A stretch of DNA of 11,279 nt. It comes from Candidatus Zixiibacteriota bacterium (GTDB lineage Bacteria; Zixibacteria; MSB-5A5; RBG-16-43-9). Below are positions 5,673-11,279 of the stretch, one piece after another (within the stretch, counting starts at the first letter, position 1; the number at the start of each line of letters is the position of its first letter). Both the position numbers and the translations under genes were made by a program. The stretch covers positions 1-11,279 of the forward strand of contig JAOUFL010000054.1 of assembly GCA_029858245.1 (NCBI GenBank), read 5' to 3'. Under the pieces are notes generated by a model. It did no database searches. It worked only from the letters and a program-made list of their open reading frames with translations, and had not been told where the DNA came from.

Positions 5673-7223
5673 ATGCAGGAAAGTAACAAAGGATTGGAAG
5701 AAGATATTATAGTTGAGGAGAAAATAAGTTCGGCTGAGGAGAGATTTGAGCTCTGGAGAGGAAGAGTTGGTCTATTTTTAGGTCCTGCTCTTTTCTTTCT
5801 GGTTTTAATATTGCCTTTTCCTGCTCTAAGCGCATCTGCTCACAAGCTCTTAGCAGTTTTAGCTCTGATTATAACCTTCTGGATAACTGAGGCTATTCCC
5901 ATTCCGATATCAGCCCTTTTGGGAGCGGTTTTGTGCGTTGTTTTAGGGATTGGCAAAGATAAAGAGGTCTTAGCACATTTTGCTGACCCTATAGTGTTTC
6001 TCTTCATCGGAAGTTTTATCCTGGCTGAGGGGATGAAGGTTCATGGCCTGGATAAGAGGATTGCTTACAGAATCCTTTCCTCTGTCTGGATAAAGAACAA
6101 AACCTCAAGGCTCCTCTTAGCTATTGGTTTTATATCTGCAGCTATTTCGATGTGGATTTCAAATACGGCTTCGACCGCTATGATTTTTCCGATAGCACTG
6201 GGGATTTTGAGGTCTTTAGAGGAGCTTGAAGGGAAAGGCGCTAAGGAGGTTTTCTCAAAATATAATACCGGCGTAATGCTCACCGTTGCTTACGCAGCTT
6301 CTATCGGCGGGATTGCCACACCAGTGGGCACTCCTCCGAATTTAATCGGAATCGGGATGATTCAAAATCTATTGGGTTACAAGATAACCTTTTTTAAATG
6401 GATGCTCTTTGCCCTGCCGATTACCTTAATTACCTTCATAGTCTTGTATTTTTTAATCCGGGCACTTCATCCGACTAAGAGGAAAACTTTGCATCACATA
6501 AGAGAATATGTAGAGCAAAGAAGAAAAGAACTGGGTCCTTTAAGTCCGGGTGAAAAAAATGCCTTAATTGCCTTCCTCTTTGCAGTTACCCTCTGGATTT
6601 TACCCGGATTTTTAGCAATATTTTATGGCTCTGAGGCTAAGGAGTTGAAATTTTTCTCCACTCATTTGCCAGAGGCAATTGTGGCTTTGCTGGCTGCCTC
6701 TTTGCTTTTTATTTTGCCCACTGATTTCAAGAAAAGAAAATTCACCTTAACCTGGAAAGAGGCAGTAAGAATTGACTGGGGGACTATACTTCTTTTCGGT
6801 GGAGGGCTGACTTTAGGAAGTCTTATGTTCTCGACCAGATTGGCTGAAGCTATTGGAAATAGTTTAATGAGTCTTTTGGGGACAGGTTCTCAATGGGGGA
6901 TTACAGCAATTGCCATAGGCCTGGGGGTTATAATGAGCGAAACAACTTCTAATACTGCTTCTGCTAATATGGTGATTCCGGTGATGATTGCCATATCCCA
7001 GGCTTCCGGGGTAAGTCCACTCCCTCCGGCCTTAGGTGCCTGCCTGGGCGCATCTTTCGGGTTTATGCTGCCAGTCTCCACACCTCCAAATGCCATTGTA
7101 TATTCATCAGGAATGGTCCCGATAACCAAGATGATTAGAGCCGGAATCTTTTTTGATATCTTGGGTTTTTTGATTATACTTGTGAGTTTGAGAGTTCTCT
7201 GCCCGATTCTGGGTTTGATGTGA
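5673..7223 (+). CDS. SLC13/DASS family anion (dicarboxylate or sulfate) transporter
   Basis: A membrane symporter of 516 residues, usually Na+-coupled, importing C4-dicarboxylates, citrate, sulfate or similar anions. The two-fold inverted repeat is clear. Each half has an SNT substrate/Na+ motif (SNTAS at 163-167 and 426-430) followed by a (T/S)TPPN-like segment (GTPPNLIGIG from 219; STPPNAIVYSSG from 469). About 11-12 hydrophobic segments are present, with a charged linker at about 266-300. FWITEAIPIPISALLG (69-84) is the usual first signature. The ATG at 5673 is preferred: AAGAG lies five to nine bases upstream and the cytosolic N-terminus fits the family. A TTG at 5631 would add 14 residues but lacks a ribosome site. 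The neighbours do not reveal the substrate, and the motifs alone do not separate dicarboxylate from sulfate. Confidence 0.9.
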   Translation: MQESNKGLEEDIIVEEKISSAEERFELWRGRVGLFLGPALFFLVLILPFPALSASAHKLLAVLALIITFWITEAIPIPISALLGAVLCVVLGIGKDKEVLAHFADPIVFLFIGSFILAEGMKVHGLDKRIAYRILSSVWIKNKTSRLLLAIGFISAAISMWISNTASTAMIFPIALGILRSLEELEGKGAKEVFSKYNTGVMLTVAYAASIGGIATPVGTPPNLIGIGMIQNLLGYKITFFKWMLFALPITLITFIVLYFLIRALHPTKRKTLHHIREYVEQRRKELGPLSPGEKNALIAFLFAVTLWILPGFLAIFYGSEAKELKFFSTHLPEAIVALLAASLLFILPTDFKKRKFTLTWKEAVRIDWGTILLFGGGLTLGSLMFSTRLAEAIGNSLMSLLGTGSQWGITAIAIGLGVIMSETTSNTASANMVIPVMIAISQASGVSPLPPALGACLGASFGFMLPVSTPPNAIVYSSGMVPITKMIRAGIFFDILGFLIILVSLRVLCPILGLM

Positions 7224-7244
7224 TTGAGTTATTTGAAAAATCAG

Positions 7245-7301
7245 TTCGTGGTGAGAACCTTTTAGGTTCGCTTAGGCGAGGCTAAAGCCTCGCACTACGA
7301 A
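7245..7301. repeat. three-stem palindromic element
   Basis: An outer stem TTCGTGGTG (7245-7253) with CACTACGAA (7293-7301, one G-T pair) encloses two hairpins: GAACCT-TTT-AGGTTC (7255-7269) and GCGAGGC-TAAA-GCCTCGC (7276-7293, sharing one base with the outer arm). The result is a compact cruciform-like or three-way fold starting 22 bases after the transporter stop. There is no T-tract. Confidence 0.65.
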
Positions 7302-7325
7302 ACGTATGACTTAATAACGACCACC

Positions 7326-7339
7326 CCCAATGAATTGGG
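7326..7339. repeat. short hairpin CCCAAT/ATTGGG
   Basis: CCCAAT (7326-7331) and ATTGGG (7334-7339) are perfect inverted arms around GA. With its flanks (CGACCACCC and CAACTACAAA) it looks like a separate palindromic module placed between two others in the same gap. Confidence 0.45.
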
Positions 7340-7375
7340 CAACTACAAATAAAAAAAGTTTAAGAGTTTAAAAAG

Positions 7376-7414
7376 AACCTCACCCTGACCCTCTCCTAAA
7401 AGGAGAGGGGAATT
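7376..7414. repeat. G/C-rich palindromic intergenic repeat, copy B
   Basis: CCCTCTCCT (7389-7397) and AGGAGAGGG (7401-7409) form a perfect 9-base hairpin with a three-base loop, preceded by CCTCACCCTGAC. The reverse complement matches 2796-2834 at roughly three quarters of positions, so the two are copies of one dispersed element. It ends 70 bases before the kinase ATG. Confidence 0.6.
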
Positions 7415-7484
7415 GCAGTGCAAGTCAAATCAGGCCAGACAGAAAAAGACATTAAGAGATACAAAACCAAAAGATGGAGGAACT

Positions 7485-7967
7485 ATGGAAACTAAAATCT
7501 ATAAGTTAGAGATGCCAAAAGATACAAATGTTATCTTAGGACAGACCCATTTTATCAAAACAGCAGAGGATCTGTACGAGGTTTTAGTCAGCTCAGCTCC
7601 CGGGATAAAATTCGGGCTGGCTTTCTGTGAGGCATCCGGTCCCTGTCTGGTTCGCTCTGAAGGCAACGATGAGGAATTAAAAAAACTGGCTGAAACTTGC
7701 GCTTTTGAGATCGGGGCAGGGCACAGTTTTATCATCTATATCAAAAATGCTTTTCCCATAAATGTTTTGAATGCAATAAAGAACTGTCCGGAGGTCTGCA
7801 ATATATTCTGCGCTACTGCAAACCCGGTAGAGATTATAATGGCAGAGACAGAACAGGGCGGAGGAATTTTAGGAGTTATCGACGGGTTTAAATCCAAAGG
7901 GATAGAGAAAGATGAGGATGTAAAGCACAGAAAGGAGTTTCTGCGTAAGATAGGCTATAAGTTATGA
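7485..7967 (+). CDS. adenosine-specific kinase (DUF355 / Adenosine_kin family)
   Basis: A 160-residue protein matching the small adenosine-specific kinase family found in archaea and in anaerobic or thermophilic bacteria. The family is associated with adenosine binding and phosphorylation to AMP, and it is unrelated to the ribokinase-type enzyme. Visible are GQTHFIKTAEDLYEVLV (19-35), FGLAFCEASGPCLVR (43-57), GAGHSFIIYIKNAFPINVLNAIK (77-99), CATANPVEIIMAETEQGGGILGVIDG (109-134) and a C-terminal basic helix ending FLRKIGYKL. Length is that of the family. The ATG at 7485 is chosen because GGAGG (7476-7480) precedes it by four bases; a TTG at 7413 in the same frame lies inside an intergenic repeat and would add 24 residues unlike the family. 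The gene overlaps the next one by four bases (ATGA), so the two are probably translated in a coupled way. The specific reaction is taken from the family name. Confidence 0.88.
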   Translation: METKIYKLEMPKDTNVILGQTHFIKTAEDLYEVLVSSAPGIKFGLAFCEASGPCLVRSEGNDEELKKLAETCAFEIGAGHSFIIYIKNAFPINVLNAIKNCPEVCNIFCATANPVEIIMAETEQGGGILGVIDGFKSKGIEKDEDVKHRKEFLRKIGYKL

Positions 7968-8962
7968 TCGAATATAAAAACGGAATACATATTAAAGATT
8001 TGCTTTTCTGGTTAGATGCAAAGAAGAAGACCGATTTTTCCTTTATCTCCCACGCCCATATCGACCATGTTGCCAGGCATAAGGAGATTCTGGCAACCGA
8101 GGAGACAAAGGCTTTATACGAGCATCGCCTGGGAAAGGTTAAGGCTATAACTTTAGGTTACCATATCCCTAAAAAGGTCAAAGGGATAAAAGTTGAGCTT
8201 TTTCCATCCGGGCATATCCTGGGCTCTGCCCAGATTCTGCTTGATTTAGCCGGGACGAGGATCGTCTATACTGGTGATTTCAAATTAAGAAAAAGCCTGA
8301 CTGCAAAAAGAGGGGAAATTAAGAAGTGTGATATTCTGATTATGGAATCGACCTTCGGATTGCCAAGGTATGTTTTTCCTCCAGCAGAGGAGATTTATTA
8401 CAGGATTATTGACTTCGTGGAGAAGGCTCTGAATCAGAGAAAAGTGCCGGTGATTTTAGCTTATTCTTTAGGAAAGGCTCAGGAGTCTATAAAACTTCTG
8501 GGTGATAAAGGCTTCAGGTTGTCCCTGCACGGTACGGTTTACAATTTGGTAAAAATCTACGAGGAGTTCGGGGTGAAGTTTAAAAATTATGAAAAATATC
8601 ATCCTGAAAATCTTAAGGGTAAAGTCTTGATTACTCCTCCCTGGACCCGAAATCACAAAATGGTGCAGGAGCTTCCTCATAAAAGAATCGCTTTTTTGAC
8701 TGGCTGGGGTATGGATAACGGAGCAAAATACTCCTTTAGAGCAGATGAGGTTTTTCCTTTATCAGACCACGCGGATTTTAAAGAGCTTCTGGAATATGCC
8801 AAAGAGTCTAATCCGGAGAAGATTTACGTGGTGCATGGGTTTAAGGAATTTGTGGAACATCTGAAAAAATTGGGGTTTGATGCAGAGGAATTAAATGAGG
8901 GGACAAGGTTTGATAAAAATTTTAATAAGGAGATTTTGGTGAATTATGATTTGTTTAGATAA
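7964..8962 (+). CDS. metallo-beta-lactamase/beta-CASP nuclease (exonuclease or mRNA 3'-processing type)
   Basis: A 332-residue cytosolic hydrolase with two Zn2+ expected. Motifs in order are HAHIDH (H30, H32, D34, H35), the GHILGSAQ loop with H84, YTGDF with D105, ESTFG (128-132) as beta-CASP motif A, the cap domain, SDHAD with H268 (motif B) and VVHG with H291 (motif C). These mark the CPSF73/Artemis/RNase J superfamily, whose members cut or degrade RNA or DNA. ESTFGLPRYVFPP (128-140) and YSLGKAQ (167-173) resemble the bacterial exonuclease often encoded beside ATP-dependent DNA ligase, but no ligase gene is present here. There is no KH or extra C-terminal domain, so it is not RNase J. Its ATG overlaps the kinase stop. 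A terminator follows the stop by about 40 bases and ends the plus-strand block. Confidence 0.88.
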   Translation: MIEYKNGIHIKDLLFWLDAKKKTDFSFISHAHIDHVARHKEILATEETKALYEHRLGKVKAITLGYHIPKKVKGIKVELFPSGHILGSAQILLDLAGTRIVYTGDFKLRKSLTAKRGEIKKCDILIMESTFGLPRYVFPPAEEIYYRIIDFVEKALNQRKVPVILAYSLGKAQESIKLLGDKGFRLSLHGTVYNLVKIYEEFGVKFKNYEKYHPENLKGKVLITPPWTRNHKMVQELPHKRIAFLTGWGMDNGAKYSFRADEVFPLSDHADFKELLEYAKESNPEKIYVVHGFKEFVEHLKKLGFDAEELNEGTRFDKNFNKEILVNYDLFR

Positions 8963-9000
8963 TAAAAACAATGACGAATGACGAATATCGGATAAAATGT

Positions 9001-9060
9001 AGGGGAGAGGCTTGTTGAGCTTAGCGAAATCCCGCTTTGCGGGGTCCCCTCCCCTTTTTT
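9001..9060 (+). terminator. rho-independent terminator after the nuclease gene
   Basis: AGGGGAGAGG (9001-9010) pairs with CCCCTCCCCT (9046-9055) with one mismatch, and a run of six T (9055-9060) follows. The enclosed part carries a second hairpin, CCCGC-TTT-GCGGG (9031-9043). On the minus strand the far side (ACATTTTATCC) is only weakly T-rich, so action for the opposite gene is uncertain. Confidence 0.8.
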
Positions 9061-9160
9061 GTGGGCGTATAGAAAGAACGTTATTCAGACCGTTCAAGAA
9101 TTGCGAGTGCTATATGAAGTTTCCTCCTGACAGTATTTAGGAGTCCCCATTTCGCTATGA

Positions 9161-9436
9161 TTATGGTTTAATACATTCAAGAGACGACATCTGATCATTC
9201 TCTATGCCATAATCTTTAACCCACCTATAAACACCAGGTCCAAGTTCTTGAGCATATGGTATTCCACGATTTTCGTGCCTGAAAAATCTCCATGTACCTT
9301 CTAAAATGACGAATGATGAGACCTCATCATTTAGAGAGTTGTCTTCTCTATGGTTGAGATACAGCTCTGAATCGAATATGTGTCTGTGGTGCCCACGTAA
9401 GTCTCGATGTTTAAATAAAATGATGTGCCCTGCCAT
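9161..9436 (-). CDS. single-domain beta/gamma-crystallin protein
   Basis: A 91-residue protein that is almost exactly one beta/gamma-crystallin domain (two Greek-key motifs). GHIILFKHRDLRGHHRHIF (3-21) is a typical first strand pair. NDEVSS (36-41) and NDQMSS (80-85) both fit the (N/D)(N/D)xx(S/T)S Ca2+-binding consensus, one per Greek key. FVILEGTWRFF (42-52) and LGPGVYRWV (65-73) are the characteristic strands between them. Microbial members bind Ca2+ and are stable structural or stress proteins. Here no signal peptide is visible, so the protein is probably cytosolic or exported by a non-classical route. The start is the ATG at 9436 because AAAGGAGGTGA lies seven bases upstream; a GTG at 9457 would lie within and before that site. 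It is the first minus-strand gene after the converging terminator. Family assignment is confident; the role is unknown. Confidence 0.88.
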   Translation of the reverse strand: MAGHIILFKHRDLRGHHRHIFDSELYLNHREDNSLNDEVSSFVILEGTWRFFRHENRGIPYAQELGPGVYRWVKDYGIENDQMSSLECIKP

Positions 9437-9672
9437 ATTATTGTCACCTCCTTTCACGTTTCTGTAAAATAATTTTATTTGCCAAAGTAGTCACATATTA
9501 GCAAGTTCGTAGGTACTTTAAACTTGCGGGTCGCTTATTCCGTCTAAACTAAAGAGGATGAGAAAAGCAACCACTTAGCCCTGAAAAGCATATAATGTTT
9601 AATTATTCTTCTTAAGTATAGTTCTTTGGAATATATTTAGCAAGGATTTTTTGGGAAAAATAGATTAAACAG
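9437..9672. other. AT-rich gap with no gene
   Basis: Together with the repeat that follows, this makes a 414-base gap between two minus-strand genes. Apart from the ribosome site, the only structure seen is the inverted repeat GCAAGTT (9501-9507) / AACTTGC (9521-9527). I could not settle on a promoter for the crystallin gene. Confidence 0.4.
9444..9454 (-). promoter_or_regulatory. strong Shine-Dalgarno deciding the crystallin start
   Basis: On the minus strand AAAGGAGGTGA is nearly the full anti-16S complement and ends seven bases before the ATG at 9436. It is the strongest ribosome site in the window and suggests high expression. Confidence 0.75.
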
Positions 9673-9700
9673 AAACCCACGTTGAGGGCAACATGGGTTT
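9673..9700 (-). terminator. hairpin, probable terminator of the two-repeat protein gene
   Basis: AAACCCA (9673-9679) pairs with TGGGTTT (9694-9700), and after one mismatch GTTG pairs with CAAC around AGGG. Read on the minus strand, a T-rich stretch follows (CTGTTTAATCTATTTTT). It stands about 150 bases beyond the stop of the minus-strand gene at 9851-10897. Confidence 0.5.
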
Positions 9701-9775
9701 ACCGGTTAAAAACTATGATAACATATGAAAGATAATAAATGAAAAGTTAATGTAGGGACAGAACATCGTTCTGTC
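9679..9775. repeat. 97-bp direct repeat, left copy
   Basis: This matches 11183-11279 base for base in the same orientation with four mismatches and no gaps, and the long middle section is identical. It begins within the terminator-like hairpin and ends with the hairpin GACAGAAC-ATC-GTTCTGTC (9757-9775). It lies downstream of the two-repeat protein gene. Confidence 0.9.
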
Positions 9776-9850
9776 CTGTATTCAGATATTTTATGAGTGG
9801 AATAAGAAATAAAAGATAAAACAAGAAAAACCCCGAAAAATAATTTACCT

Positions 9851-10897
9851 TTATTCAAGAGACACCCCTTTCTTCCTATAGTAATTAATAAGTGCACCAT
9901 ATCCTTTTGGATTATTAGAAATAAACAACAATTTCCCATCTTTTAGCATATGATAATAAGCACTGAAACCGTCATTCTGCGGTTTAACTCCCTCTCTGGG
10001 AGGCTCCTCTATACCCAGACCAATGCTGTTTTCACCTACTCTTGGAGGAACTGCTATAAAGGAACCTCTTAAGGTATCACCCTTGGCAACAGGTCCGGGA
10101 ATCATCTCAAAGCTGATGTTAGGACCATCACGGGTTACTATTTTCAAACCATAAGGATAATCAACCTTGGTTACGACCCGGTAATTAACTATCGAGGTGT
10201 CGTTCAAAGAGAGAGGGGGAGTTATGTGGAAAAGATTGGTTACATAAGTGCCACCAAATTTTACGTATATCTCCTTATCAGTTATAAGTGGATGATTGGG
10301 TAAATCTTCCTTTGGGAAAATACCTTGATCTGAGAGATGAACTAATTCCCCATTTTCATTAAAAGCAAAATCTATGAAGGTTTCAAAACTTCCTCCTATT
10401 ATGTGTATACAGTATTTACCAATATCTCTCGGAACTATGGCAATTGTTCCCTCATAGATTTCACCCTTTTTAATAGGATATAGCCACCGGGGCTCAACGA
10501 ACGGAGTATAGTCCAGAACATTTTCATTAGAAGATACCTTAAAGAGGGGTCCCTCTTTATAAATGGGATGAGTCCCAACACCAGCGGACTTCTTTTCCCA
10601 GCAGGATTTTAACTTCACATAAATATTGGATGGTTTAGTTAATTCTGGCAAAGGGTCAAACCTTATCTGCCATAAATAGGTGTCCCATCCATCACATGAG
10701 TCCACAGGCAGGTCCCATTTGTACTCGAAAACCTGTTTTATCTCCTGCTTGGGTTTTGGATGGTTTTTATCATGTGGTTTTCCGTTTAGGTATATTATAT
10801 CCTCATCGGAGGAATTCAAACCAAGCGAAACCCAAAAAGCCCCGAGGGTAATTGCTAAAATAATCAAACCCACACTAAATATTTTTTTGTTACTCAT
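9851..10897 (-). CDS. membrane-anchored or exported protein with two copies of an unrecognised beta-rich unit
   Basis: A 348-residue protein of unknown family. Residues 1-28 carry two Lys and then a hydrophobic segment (IFSVGLIILAITLGAFWVSLGL), a signal peptide or anchor without a lipobox Cys. A polar, Pro/Lys-rich linker follows (about 29-55). The rest appears internally duplicated. KKGEIYEGTIAIVPRDIG (143-160) corresponds to AKGDTLRGSFIAVPPRVG (271-288), and NENGELVHLSD (180-190) corresponds to LKDGKLLFISN (318-328). This gives units of about 110-115 residues at about 80-195 and 225-330. Strand-like alternation and the repeated KG(E/D)...G(T/S)...VP(R/P)...(I/V)G core suggest a beta-sandwich facing the periplasm or outside. 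The ATG at 10897 is supported by AAGGAG nine bases upstream. The gene is flanked by 97-base direct repeats and sits alone in an AT-rich region. No enzyme motif is visible. Confidence 0.75.
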   Translation of the reverse strand: MSNKKIFSVGLIILAITLGAFWVSLGLNSSDEDIIYLNGKPHDKNHPKPKQEIKQVFEYKWDLPVDSCDGWDTYLWQIRFDPLPELTKPSNIYVKLKSCWEKKSAGVGTHPIYKEGPLFKVSSNENVLDYTPFVEPRWLYPIKKGEIYEGTIAIVPRDIGKYCIHIIGGSFETFIDFAFNENGELVHLSDQGIFPKEDLPNHPLITDKEIYVKFGGTYVTNLFHITPPLSLNDTSIVNYRVVTKVDYPYGLKIVTRDGPNISFEMIPGPVAKGDTLRGSFIAVPPRVGENSIGLGIEEPPREGVKPQNDGFSAYYHMLKDGKLLFISNNPKGYGALINYYRKKGVSLE

Positions 10898-10998
10898 AAC
10901 ATTTCACTCCTTAAGACTTTTGGTTTATTCTTTGGGGATAATCTCTTTAAATTTACTTTTTTATCTAGTTGAAGAAATTCTATTAACATAAGCCCGCT

Positions 10999-11009
10999 TG
11001 ACACTGTCA
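10999..11009. promoter_or_regulatory. TGACA-C-TGTCA palindrome, possible promoter region
   Basis: TTGACA (10998-11003) on the plus strand overlaps the palindrome TGACACTGTCA. On the minus strand ATGACA (11010-11005) followed after 17 bases by GTTAAT (10987-10982) is a weak promoter candidate for the minus gene starting at 10897. Neither -10 box is good. Confidence 0.25.
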
Positions 11010-11090
11010 TTTTTATTAAAAATTTTATTACTGATATAAGAATAAAACTGCCAAAGCTGTTGGTCAAGTAAAATTTAAAATATTTATGCT

Positions 11091-11164
11091 CTACGGGAAT
11101 TCGTAGCGTCGGGATTCATGTCCGACGAAACAAGAACCAATCCATGCAAAAGCAAGCTTTTGCA
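11091..11164. repeat. cluster of three palindromes
   Basis: CTACG-GGAATT-CGTAG (11091-11106), CGTCGG/CCGACG (11107-11112 and 11122-11127) and TGCAAAAGC-AA-GCTTTTGCA (11145-11164, nine-base arms) follow one another directly. None has a T-tract. They look like modules of a dispersed palindromic repeat of the kind also seen at 4793-4844 and 7245-7301. Confidence 0.55.
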
Positions 11165-11169
11165 CTCCC

Positions 11170-11195
11170 AAAAAATTTCCCTACGTTGAGGGAAA
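11170..11195 (-). terminator. rho-independent terminator on the minus strand
   Basis: TTTCCCT (11176-11182) and AGGGAAA (11189-11195) form a perfect seven-base stem with a six-base loop. On the minus strand a run of six T (11175-11170) follows at once. It would end a minus-strand transcript coming from beyond the right edge of the window. Confidence 0.55.
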
Positions 11196-11279
11196 CATGA
11201 GGTTACCGGTTAAAAACTATGATAACATATGAAAGATAATAAATGAAAAGTTAATGTAGGGACAGAACATTGTTCTGTC
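11183..11279. repeat. 97-bp direct repeat, right copy, cut by window end
   Basis: This is the same sequence as 9679-9775 with four substitutions, and it ends exactly at the window edge with GACAGAAC-ATT-GTTCTGTC. It may continue beyond. The one mismatch in the 3' half falls in the hairpin loop, which leaves the stem intact. Confidence 0.9.

Noticed and set aside
7245..7301. tRNA gene suggested by the cloverleaf-like fold and the AGGTTCG string
   Set aside because: Arm order, loop sizes and the absence of a D-loop, an anticodon arm and a proper acceptor stem do not fit a tRNA.
7413..7484. TTG start extending the adenosine kinase by 24 residues
   Set aside because: The extra part begins inside an intergenic repeat, is unlike the family and skips the strong GGAGG site before ATG 7485.
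8891..9097. Open frame of 68 codons on the minus strand
   Set aside because: It spans the terminator at 9001-9060 and the end of the nuclease gene on the other strand, and its composition is not protein-like.
9706..9939. Open frame of 77 codons on the minus strand
   Set aside because: It overlaps the end of the two-repeat protein gene, runs through the direct repeat, and has no ribosome site or recognisable sequence.
10680..10991. Open frame of 103 codons on the plus strand
   Set aside because: It overlaps the N-terminal coding part of the minus-strand protein, which has a clear ribosome site and signal segment. The plus frame has neither.
9679..11279. CRISPR array suggested by repeated palindromic sequence
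   Set aside because: Only two copies exist, they are 1.5 kb apart with a gene between them, and there are no spacers and no cas genes.
9679..11279. Insertion sequence bounded by direct repeats
   Set aside because: The enclosed gene shows no transposase motif, no terminal inverted repeats are seen, and target duplication cannot be judged because the right side is cut. It is kept as a repeat finding only.

Overview
The window looks like bacterial chromosome. Genes are tightly packed, Shine-Dalgarno sites are mostly GGAGG-like, TTG starts occur, and base composition is moderately AT-rich. The K+ channel and Na+/H+ antiporter types, the adenosine-specific kinase and the beta-CASP nuclease would fit an anaerobic or uncultivated lineage. 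No taxonomic marker gene is present, so placement stays open. No rRNA, tRNA, transposase, integrase, phage gene or CRISPR array is visible.

The left and middle part (about 1-8962) reads entirely on the plus strand. In order it carries: the possible tail of an upstream gene, a small unrecognised protein, a CPA2-type cation/proton antiporter, a two-helix RCK potassium channel, a GalT-family nucleotidyltransferase, a DltE-like short-chain dehydrogenase, a class I glutamine-amidotransferase-like protein that has lost its catalytic Cys, an SLC13/DASS anion transporter, an adenosine-specific kinase, and an overlapping beta-CASP metallo-beta-lactamase nuclease. A strong rho-independent terminator closes this block at 9001-9060. 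The antiporter and channel make a plausible Na+/K+/pH homeostasis pair. The kinase and nuclease overlap by four bases and are probably translationally coupled. The other neighbours do not form an obvious pathway.

The right part (9061-11279) is looser, more AT-rich and reads on the minus strand. It holds a single-domain beta/gamma-crystallin protein with two textbook Ca2+-binding motifs, and a membrane-anchored or exported protein built from two copies of an unrecognised beta-rich unit. The second gene is bracketed by 97-base direct repeats with four mismatches. Each repeat begins with a hairpin that reads as a minus-strand terminator and ends in a second hairpin. The right copy is cut by the window end.

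Many intergenic gaps are filled by palindromic modules: nested hairpins at 4757-4844, a three-stem element at 7245-7301, a G/C-rich repeat family with one copy at 2796-2834 and one inverted at 7376-7414, and a hairpin cluster at 11091-11164. One of them carries the -35 box of a good sigma70-like promoter before the pseudo-amidotransferase. The observations most worth following are the internal RCK start in the channel, the dead amidotransferase with its promoter and palindrome, the beta/gamma-crystallin, and the repeat-flanked minus-strand gene.
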